Below are positions 46,404 to 54,108 of a DNA stretch of 64,000 bases, in pieces. The stretch is from assembly GCF_036416795.1 (NCBI RefSeq), contig NZ_CP143867.1:5944001-6008000 (forward strand), in the 5' to 3' direction. Source of the DNA: Bacteroides sp. MSB163. Lineage in GTDB: Bacteria > Bacteroidota > Bacteroidia > Bacteroidales > Bacteroidaceae. The translations under genes were made by a program, and so were the position numbers. The notes under the pieces are model-generated. The model was not told the DNA's origin. It saw only the letters and a program-made list of their open reading frames with translations, and searched no databases. Each line of letters starts with the position of its first letter. The first letter of the stretch is position 1.

Positions 46404-49400
46404 TTAGAAATTAAGACTTACACCAAATACACCAGTGAATGGACGGGGGTAAATATTTCCATCATAGCCACCATTGATTTCCGGATCAATACCCTTGTAT
46501 TTAGAGATTGTAAAGACATTCTGAGCTGTAAGATAAGCACGACCACTAATTTTCATTCCAAACAAATTCTCAAAGCTATATCCCAAAGTAATATTATCGC
46601 ACTTCAAGAATGAAGCGTTCTGAATGAAGTAGTCAGACAAAGCATCTTCCGTAGAAATATAACTCCAATCTTTAGCCATGGTCATATTAGTTACATTGTG
46701 CCATGTATTGCCATTAAATAAACGTTCTACAGAAATATTCGAGCGCCCGGCTTCCACACCGTTATAAGCATAATTGCCAAGACTTGCACGAAGAGAAAAT
46801 CCGAAGTCCCAATTCTTGTAAATCAATTTAGACGTCATACCCATTATCACATCAGCATCAGCTTTTTTATAGAAATAACGGTCTGCCGAGTTGATAGTAC
46901 CATCTCCATTACGATCTACAAACTGCCCCTCAATAGGTTGGCCATTCTGGTCATAAACCTGTTGATAAGTATAGAAGGCTGATACCGGATGTCCCACAGC
47001 CCAAGCTTTAATACCATCTGAACCAGAATCACCTACTGCAAGACCTCCATGCAGGATTTTATAATCAGCATCATCACTTGCTAACAGTTTATCAATCTTA
47101 TTGTCATTATAAGTTATATTATAACCCAATTCCCAACGCCAATCTTTCGTTTGGATAGGCCGATAAGTGAACGACAATTCGACACCTTGATTATGTAACT
47201 CACCAATATTACTTGTAACCTTATTCTTAAAGTTAGAACCTGCAGCAACAGCCACTGTATTGATAAGGTCAGTAGTCTTTCTGTAATAATAATCTAAATT
47301 CACAGTAAAACGATCATTTAAAAGACTCAAATCAATACCAGCATTGTAGGTAGTAGTCTTTTCCCAAGTCAGGGCGGCATTATAAGCATCAGGACGGTAA
47401 GTCATACCATTGCCTACAATTGGATAATATGCCCCCAAACCATTAGTCGTATAAGAAGCAAAATAAGTGTAATCGCCAATACCTTCCTGCTGACCAGTTT
47501 TACCCCAACCTAAACGAAGTTTCAAATCAGAAACGACTTTAGAATCTTTGAGGAAAGCTTCTTCATTGATTTTCCATGCAGCCGCAACAGAAGGGAACAA
47601 TCCCCAACGATTGTCTTTATGGAAACGTGAAGAACCATCATTACGCAGCGTAACAGTCAGCAAGTAACGATCCAGTAGCGAATAGTTCAAACGACCAAAG
47701 AAAGATACCAAATAATTCTCAGTTTTATAGAGAGTATTTTCTGATGGGTCTTTTATTTCACCTGGATGTTCCTTATTGGTATCAGGATAAGTACCGTAAT
47801 AGTAATAATCAGTTTCCTTATGGAAATGCTGCCATTCATACCCCCCCATTACATCGAAATGATGATTCTTACCGAAATCCTTAGTGTATTGGGCATACAT
47901 ATTCAGTGAGAGATTATAAGTATCCTGAGTATTCCAGCCCTGACTGCCATAATAATAATTGTCGTAATTATAACGGCTATAATATTTGTCACTCTTACCA
48001 CTCTTCAAGTCCATACCGGCATTCACATGCAAATGGAGATCTTCAAGACCATGAATTTTATAATCCAACTCAATATTTCCAGTCAGCTCCTTACCTTTAC
48101 CCTTATCTGAAGTTGTATTCAAATAAGCCATAGGATTACGCGTAGACAGAGAGTTAATAGAATATTTCCATTCATCATCACCACGATCTACAGGTGAACT
48201 GTATTGGAAATACCCACCAAAGTTTTTGTTGTAGAATTCACTGTCAATCATAACAGGTTTTGTTGGGTCCATTTCACTGGCCGCACCAATAGCACTGGTG
48301 TTAGCATACGTTGTATTAGAATACATTCCTTTGGCATTAAAATTCACAGTCAAATGATCGTTCAAGAAAGTAGGATTCAAACTCACACTAGCAGTATAAC
48401 GCTCAAAGTCTGAGGTTTTAAGAATACCTTGCTGTTTTGTATAACCCAAAGAAACACGATAAGGAAGATTCTTATAAGCACCGGTCAACGTGATGTTATG
48501 GTCGGTAGCAATGGCTGTGCGGTAAATTTCATCTTGCCAATCTGTATCAGCAAAAAGGTGTTGAGCTCCATCAGCTGGTGTTCCGTCAGCATTATATGCA
48601 CTCCAGTAACCCATATTCTTATAATACTCACTGGCTTCCCAGTCAGCACCTTCCAATCCACTCTTGTTCTTTATAAAGTTCATGAATTCATTAGCACTCA
48701 GCACATCCAACTTATTAGTAACAGTACTCACCGACACATTTCCATTATAAGAAATAGTCGGCTTCATATTTTTGCGTCCTTTCTTAGTGGTAATAATAAT
48801 CACACCATTAGAAGCACGGCTACCATAGATTGCTGTAGCAGATGCGTCTTTCAACACTGTAAAGCTTTCAATATCATTAGGATTTACAAGGTTTAAAGGG
48901 TTGGACATACCTTGCATACCGTAATTATCCATAGCCAGACCATCTATTACAATTAACGGATCATTGCTGGCATTCAATGATGAACCACCACGAATACGAA
49001 TTGAAGCTCCGCCACCCGGTTCACCACCACTGTTCTGAACATTAACACCAGCAATCTTACCAGTAATCATGTCTTGCGCACTAACCTGCAAACCTTTGTT
49101 CATTTCATCAGGTTTGATAGCTGTCACCGATCCAGTCAAATCGTTTTTCTTAGCGCGACCATAACCAATTACGACAACTTCACTCAACAACTCGGCATCG
49201 TCCTTCAAGGTAATAATTACCGAAGGAGCTGCAGCCACTTCCTGCGTCTGATATCCAATGAAAGAAACCACCAGTGTTGCCCCTTTGGGAACACTCAGTG
49301 TAAAATTACCGTCAAGGTCGGTGATTGTACCATTCGAGGTATTACCTTTTTCCACGACATTAGCGCCAATCACCTCACCCATGGCATCCTTTACATGCCC

Positions 49401-49499
49401 TTTCACGGTGATGTTCTGTGCATAAACGCTAACAGACAAGAATAACCCCATCAATAGGGGAAGAATCATTCGATAGATTCTAAGATTAACTTGCTTCAT
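46404..49499 (-). CDS. SusC-like TonB-dependent outer-membrane transporter
   Basis: 1031 residues, typical SusC length. Signal peptide 1-27 (SVYAQ), carboxypeptidase-regulatory-like domain (about 29-100, ITVKGHVKDAMGEVIGANVV), plug (about 105-240, VVVIGYGRAKKNDLTGSVT, then IRIRGGSSLNASNDPLIVI) and a beta-barrel ending in Phe (GVFGVSLNF). With SusD it imports maltodextrins using TonB energy. First gene of the susCDEF unit, with a promoter and LacI-type operator upstream. Confidence 0.95.
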   Translation of the reverse strand: MKQVNLRIYRMILPLLMGLFLSVSVYAQNITVKGHVKDAMGEVIGANVVEKGNTSNGTITDLDGNFTLSVPKGATLVVSFIGYQTQEVAAAPSVIITLKDDAELLSEVVVIGYGRAKKNDLTGSVTAIKPDEMNKGLQVSAQDMITGKIAGVNVQNSGGEPGGGASIRIRGGSSLNASNDPLIVIDGLAMDNYGMQGMSNPLNLVNPNDIESFTVLKDASATAIYGSRASNGVIIITTKKGRKNMKPTISYNGNVSVSTVTNKLDVLSANEFMNFIKNKSGLEGADWEASEYYKNMGYWSAYNADGTPADGAQHLFADTDWQDEIYRTAIATDHNITLTGAYKNLPYRVSLGYTKQQGILKTSDFERYTASVSLNPTFLNDHLTVNFNAKGMYSNTTYANTSAIGAASEMDPTKPVMIDSEFYNKNFGGYFQYSSPVDRGDDEWKYSINSLSTRNPMAYLNTTSDKGKGKELTGNIELDYKIHGLEDLHLHVNAGMDLKSGKSDKYYSRYNYDNYYYGSQGWNTQDTYNLSLNMYAQYTKDFGKNHHFDVMGGYEWQHFHKETDYYYYGTYPDTNKEHPGEIKDPSENTLYKTENYLVSFFGRLNYSLLDRYLLTVTLRNDGSSRFHKDNRWGLFPSVAAAWKINEEAFLKDSKVVSDLKLRLGWGKTGQQEGIGDYTYFASYTTNGLGAYYPIVGNGMTYRPDAYNAALTWEKTTTYNAGIDLSLLNDRFTVNLDYYYRKTTDLINTVAVAAGSNFKNKVTSNIGELHNQGVELSFTYRPIQTKDWRWELGYNITYNDNKIDKLLASDDADYKILHGGLAVGDSGSDGIKAWAVGHPVSAFYTYQQVYDQNGQPIEGQFVDRNGDGTINSADRYFYKKADADVIMGMTSKLIYKNWDFGFSLRASLGNYAYNGVEAGRSNISVERLFNGNTWHNVTNMTMAKDWSYISTEDALSDYFIQNASFLKCDNITLGYSFENLFGMKISGRAYLTAQNVFTISKYKGIDPEINGGYDGNIYPRPFTGVFGVSLNF

Positions 49500-49603
49500 G
49501 CATTTAAAAAATTAAAGTTAACAATATTAATTACCTATATTATATATTCGAAATTATCTTTCGATTGCTTTTTTGCTTTTAAGGTATCTATAACACGACG
49601 CAA

Positions 49604-49611
49604 CAAAAATA
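49604..49611 (-). promoter_or_regulatory. -7 element for susCDEF
   Basis: TATTTTTG on the minus strand (TAnnTTTG), 104 bases before the ATG at 49499. Confidence 0.65.
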
Positions 49612-49666
49612 TGCTTTATTAAAATATTAAAATATAAGAAAGATGAGAAATATGCAATAGCAACAG

Positions 49667-49680
49667 TGCAAACGATTGCA
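49667..49680. promoter_or_regulatory. LacI-type operator upstream of susC
   Basis: TGCAAACGATTGCA, one base from the site at 41943-41956. Its centre is 66 bases upstream of the -7 element's centre, against 65 at the amylase, although the distances to the ATGs differ (174 and 96). Confidence 0.7.
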
Positions 49681-49943
49681 GGAAATTGCGCGTTACACAA
49701 GAAAAGAATTAGTCTTTGAGATAGACAAATACATAATCATTTTCAAGGAACAAAGAATTACCAAATATCAAAACAACAATAGAAACGCTTATTTTACATC
49801 CATAATGGTAGCCCATTCCCTATTTTCATAACATACCTCATTTTGTAAATCCGCAAACCAGCACATTCTTCGAATAAATTAAGAATAAGAATGCACTAAT
49901 ACTGCATATTATTGCAGTTTTGATCGCTATTTATACAGAAAAG

Positions 49944-50031
49944 GGTTACTACTTACAGGTGATAAGGTTACTACTTACAGGTAAAAGAGTTACTACTTAC
50001 AAACAAAAGGGTTACTACTTACAGCCAATAC
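49944..50031. repeat. 4 x 22-bp tandem array upstream of the sus operator
   Basis: Four units at 49944, 49966, 49988 and 50010 with core GGTTACTACTTACAG (third copy AGTTACTACTTACAA) and variable 7-base spacers. It lies between the end of the GH2 gene and the susC promoter. Outside this array, the operator and the hairpin at 50299-50348, I see no gene in the 874-base gap 49500-50373. Confidence 0.85.
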
Positions 50032-50298
50032 ACTTATTTGCATCACGTCTCTCACCTATAAGAGCTATTTTCCATAAATATTTCATTCTAAAACGAATGT
50101 AATCATTTCGCTATTCAACTATTAATCTGACATTTGTTTCTTTTCATTGTCATATTTCCAACTCTATAGGTCTACGACCAAAAATAGCGCAGTCTCAGCT
50201 AACCTAAAATACAATTTGTCACAATGACAATTAGCTATATCCTTGTCCTCACTAATTCAGCCTCCTATATAAAGCAGCCATTATGGGTCGTACATATC

Positions 50299-50348
50299 CC
50301 ATCCCTGTCGCACATTTGTTATAATCACAAATGAGAGGACAGGAATGG
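50299..50348 (-). terminator. Structured 3' end of the galactanase operon
   Basis: Nested hairpin: outer CCATcCCTGTC (50299-50309) with GACAGGaATGG (50338-50348), inner CATTTGT (50313-50319) with ACAAATG (50327-50333). It begins 25 bases past the GH2 stop. No T-run follows, so it may be a stability or Rho-related structure. Confidence 0.5.
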
Positions 50349-50373
50349 AAAATCTTCTTAAATCAATACCTTA

Positions 50374-52857
50374 TCACTTTGAAGAATAAAGTGTAAGTTT
50401 ACCGGACTTTACCCCTTTGGCTTTAGCTTCAAATACTATCTCACCGGCTTGCTCGGCAGTCTGAACAATTGCCGTCAACTGACCGCTGAAAGCAGGCATC
50501 TTCGGCAAGTGGAACAAATCGAGTGAAGTAGCATCTCCATTAGCTGCAGCACGATAATGACCCGCACCTTTCACCGTAAAGTTAACAAGACGACTATCCG
50601 AAGGACAGAGGTTTCCATCCTTATCAACTACGCGAACTGTAATATAGGCTAAGTCTTTGCCATCGGCAGTAAGTTGTAAACGATCAGCTACCACTTCCAG
50701 GTGATGAGGTCTACCGGCAGTACGGACCACTTTCTCCTCTGCTATTTTACCTGAAGCATCATAAGCTACGACTTTCACTTCACCCGGCTCATAAGGAACA
50801 TCCATCCACATCAAACGGTAACGACGTTGGAGAGCAAGCGCATCTTTGCCTTGAATAGCTTTACTTTCTTCGGCTGTCAGTTTATACTGTTTACCATAAC
50901 TTTTCCCATTAACGAAAAGTTCAGCAGTCGGATAGTTTGTGTAGACGAAGACAGGAATATTCTCTCCTTCCCTACCCGGCCATGTCCAGTGAGGAAGTAC
51001 ATGGAGTGTATTCACATTCTTATTCCAAAGACTACGGTACAGATAGTAACGGTCTTTAGGGAGGCTGGCAAGGTCGATGATACCAAACAGCGAACTATGA
51101 CTCGGCCATGCATCCGTATCATAAGGAGAAGGCTCACCCAGATAGTCGAATCCTGTCCAAACGAATTGGCCGATAGTCCAGTCATAATCATCTGCTAAAG
51201 CAAAATCCTCATCGGGAACATTAGACCAGGCACAATGCTCCAAGTCATATCCGGAAGACTGGTGATCATCGTATTTCGCATCCCCGCGTTTCTCTACAGG
51301 GAATTTATATACGCCACGGGAACTAACGGTAGAAGAAGTTTCGGAACCAAGCACTATATTCTGCGGTAGCAGTTCATAAGCTTCCAGATAACGGTGTGCA
51401 CGATAATTAAAACCAGGTACATCAATCATTGCTGCAAAACCATTCTTCAAAACACAGGAAACCTGATCCATCCCACAAGTAACAGGACGTGTCGGGTCTT
51501 CACGATGACAGATATCCTGCAAGAAAGAAGCAACTTTATAGCCAACAGGACTACATTGAGTAGGAACTTCATTACCGATGCTCCACATCACTACACAAGG
51601 ATTGTTGCGGAACTGATGCAGCATATTTATCATATCACATTCTGCCCACTCGTTGAAATAGCGGTGATAGCCATTCTCACATTTGGCAATGTCCCATTCG
51701 TCGAAAGGTTCCACCATCATCATAAAGCCCATTTCATCACAGAGTTGCACTAACTCCGGCGCAGGCATATTGTGAGCGGTACGAATGGCATCGCAACCCA
51801 TATCTTTCAACAGTGTGAGTTGGCGACGTAATGCAGCAACATTGATGGCAGCACCCAACGGACCGAGATCGTGATGATTACATACCCCCTGGAACTTACG
51901 GTGCTTACCATTCAGGAAGAATCCTTTGTCGGCAATGATTTCTATGCTACGGATACCGAAACGAGTAGTATATTCATCCGTTTGTTTGCCATCGGCATAG
52001 ACTTTGGAAACAGCCTTATATAAATAAGGTGTCTCCGGCGACCACAAGCAAGGAGCATTCACCAGGAAGTTTTGTTCAAAAGGTTGACCATGATTAATCT
52101 TACGGGTATTATCCTTCATTGCAACAACTTTCCCGTCGGGAGAGATAATTTCTGTTACGATACGGAGATCTTTTCCTTCATCATTAGCAATAGTCGTCAA
52201 CAGACGTACTGAGGCATACTCATCAGAAACATGAGGAGTAGTCAGCTGAGTACCCCATACAGGAACATGTACTTTATCGGTACTCACTACACGTACATTG
52301 CGATAAAGCCCAGCACCGGGATACCAACGGGAAGATTGAGGCTTATTCTCCAGACGCACAGCAAGGGTATTGTTTTTACCATCTTTATTCAGAAGTCCGG
52401 TGACATCGCAATGGAAAGAATTATAACCGAATGGCCAGAAACATGCTTCTTGCCCATTAACGTATATACGGGCTTCACTCATTGCACCATCAAAGACAAG
52501 TGTCGTCTGCTGATTAGCGGGAGCATCGAACGTAGTACGATACCAACCTATTCCTACGTAAGGGAGTCCACCTGTACGTCCAGTCTTGACAGAAGCCTTC
52601 TTTTCGAAGTTCTGCGTTACTGCTACTTCCTGCAAGTCGTTGCTGCGATCGAAAGGACCGAAGATGGCCCAGTCATGAGGTACGGTTACGGTTTCCCATT
52701 TACGGTCATCAAATTCAGGCTTCATGGCTTCCGCTACTTCACCTTTCGTAAACTTCCAGTTCTTCTCCAACAGTGTTTCTATACGCTGAGCTTTTGCTAT
52801 CAAAGAGAAAAGAATACAGCAGGAGAAAGAGATGAATAGTATCTTCTTCATTTTCAA
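50374..52857 (-). CDS. GH2 beta-galactosidase-like enzyme, exported
   Basis: 827 residues. Signal peptide 1-23 (LIAKAQ), sugar-binding sandwich (about 30-190), immunoglobulin-like domain (about 195-300), GH2 barrel (about 300-590) and C-terminal beta-domains. Catalytic Glu430 (MWSIGNE) and Glu506 (VLGSETSS) are intact. Next to GH53 and GH147-like genes it probably removes galactose from galacto-oligosaccharides in the periplasm, as in pectic galactan clusters of B. thetaiotaomicron. 19 bases downstream of the GH53 gene. Confidence 0.88.
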   Translation of the reverse strand: MKMKKILFISFSCCILFSLIAKAQRIETLLEKNWKFTKGEVAEAMKPEFDDRKWETVTVPHDWAIFGPFDRSNDLQEVAVTQNFEKKASVKTGRTGGLPYVGIGWYRTTFDAPANQQTTLVFDGAMSEARIYVNGQEACFWPFGYNSFHCDVTGLLNKDGKNNTLAVRLENKPQSSRWYPGAGLYRNVRVVSTDKVHVPVWGTQLTTPHVSDEYASVRLLTTIANDEGKDLRIVTEIISPDGKVVAMKDNTRKINHGQPFEQNFLVNAPCLWSPETPYLYKAVSKVYADGKQTDEYTTRFGIRSIEIIADKGFFLNGKHRKFQGVCNHHDLGPLGAAINVAALRRQLTLLKDMGCDAIRTAHNMPAPELVQLCDEMGFMMMVEPFDEWDIAKCENGYHRYFNEWAECDMINMLHQFRNNPCVVMWSIGNEVPTQCSPVGYKVASFLQDICHREDPTRPVTCGMDQVSCVLKNGFAAMIDVPGFNYRAHRYLEAYELLPQNIVLGSETSSTVSSRGVYKFPVEKRGDAKYDDHQSSGYDLEHCAWSNVPDEDFALADDYDWTIGQFVWTGFDYLGEPSPYDTDAWPSHSSLFGIIDLASLPKDRYYLYRSLWNKNVNTLHVLPHWTWPGREGENIPVFVYTNYPTAELFVNGKSYGKQYKLTAEESKAIQGKDALALQRRYRLMWMDVPYEPGEVKVVAYDASGKIAEEKVVRTAGRPHHLEVVADRLQLTADGKDLAYITVRVVDKDGNLCPSDSRLVNFTVKGAGHYRAAANGDATSLDLFHLPKMPAFSGQLTAIVQTAEQAGEIVFEAKAKGVKSGKLTLYSSK

Positions 52858-52876
52858 TCAAAGTATTTAATTAATG

Positions 52877-54052
52877 TTATCTAAAAGCATCCATTATAAC
52901 AGTAGGATAGCCACCTTCTGTAAATGCTCCCAACCTATATTGACTCGGCCTGCACTCCGGTTCCCAATAGAACACTCCTTTACAACGACCGTTGGTATTT
53001 TCCTTGCACTCCTTCAAGATACGGGCAAGTTGCCTCTTTCCCTCGTTTAAAACAGAGGTACTTGCCAACTTACCATTGTCATCGGCGCACTCCATACCGG
53101 TTTCTACCACCATTACATCACAATTGTACTTGGTACTCAAAGCTTTGATGTTGCTGATGCAGTCCGTAATGACAGCATCGGCAGATGAATAGCCTTCTTT
53201 GGCATCACGCGACCAATAAGGGTAAAGCGACATACCTATCATATCCCACTTGCCGCCGTTCTTCTTCAATTCATCGAAGAACCAAGTGAACAAACCGCTG
53301 TCCCATCCATTGTCCAAGTGAACAATCACAATAGCATCGGGAAAAACCGACTTCACAGCATCGTATCCGGTAGTGACGAAAACACCAAGGTTGGCCCAAT
53401 TCATAGGATATACCACTTTGTCGGTAGCACTTGCCGGTGCATCTTTCAAATCCTTCTCCGTCACATTATAAGATGCACCGCTCAAAGCCACGTCTTCATC
53501 CCACAACATGCCCGGACGAATTTCATTCCCCACTTGCACCCATTTAGGAATAACCCCTATCTCCTTCAAGGCCTGAAGCACACTCACCGTATGGTCTTTA
53601 ATGGCACTTTTCAAATTTCCCAGATTCTTTCCTACCCATAACGCAGGTTTGTTTTGCTGGGCAGGGTCGGCCCACCAATCACTGTAATGAAAGTCTATCA
53701 TTACATCCATCCCCAACTCTTTGGCTCTTTTGGCCTTCTCCACCACATCGGCAGTGTTACACCAATTGCCATGTTTGCTCGGGTCTACCCATACGCGAAT
53801 ACGGATGGCATTAAGTCCCAGTTCCTTCATCAGAGCCGTACACTCACGCTGCTCACCTTTGGCATTATAAAAGTGGTAACCTTTGGATTCGTATTCGGTG
53901 ACCCACCCTATGTCAGCACCTTTGGCAAATTCCACCTCTGTAGTTCCATCGTCACCGTCGGGATCGACCTCCGGTGCAGGAATTGTTTCGTTATTACTGC
54001 TACACGCTATTATAGCAAAAGCAATACCCAAAAAGAAAGACAAAAATTTCAT
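52877..54052 (-). CDS. GH53 endo-beta-1,4-galactanase lipoprotein
   Basis: 391 residues from the ATG at 54052; an alternative ATG lies at 54061. Lipobox at Cys17 (AIIAC), acidic linker (EVDPDGDDGTTEVE), then the GH53 barrel. Catalytic residues read as Glu177 (VQVGNEIRPG) and Glu317 (VVETGM). Cuts beta-1,4-galactan side chains of pectin into oligosaccharides at the cell surface. A TAnnTTTG element lies directly in front of the gene, in addition to the operon promoter at 56709. Confidence 0.92.
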   Translation of the reverse strand: MKFLSFFLGIAFAIIACSSNNETIPAPEVDPDGDDGTTEVEFAKGADIGWVTEYESKGYHFYNAKGEQRECTALMKELGLNAIRIRVWVDPSKHGNWCNTADVVEKAKRAKELGMDVMIDFHYSDWWADPAQQNKPALWVGKNLGNLKSAIKDHTVSVLQALKEIGVIPKWVQVGNEIRPGMLWDEDVALSGASYNVTEKDLKDAPASATDKVVYPMNWANLGVFVTTGYDAVKSVFPDAIVIVHLDNGWDSGLFTWFFDELKKNGGKWDMIGMSLYPYWSRDAKEGYSSADAVITDCISNIKALSTKYNCDVMVVETGMECADDNGKLASTSVLNEGKRQLARILKECKENTNGRCKGVFYWEPECRPSQYRLGAFTEGGYPTVIMDAFR

Positions 54053-54063
54053 GTGTTTCATGG

Positions 54064-54071
54064 CAAATATA
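54064..54071 (-). promoter_or_regulatory. Possible internal -7 element before the GH53 gene
   Basis: TATATTTG on the minus strand, ending 2 bases before the ATG at 54061 and 11 before the ATG at 54052. If used, only the 54052 start would be on the transcript. Confidence 0.35.
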
Positions 54072-54108
54072 GTTATCAATGATACAAATATAATGAATAA
54101 AAGCATAA

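Noticed and set aside
49944..50031. CRISPR array
   Set aside because: Repeats of about 15 bases with 7-base spacers are far too short, and no cas genes are present. The same applies to 33738-33825 and 2801-2901.
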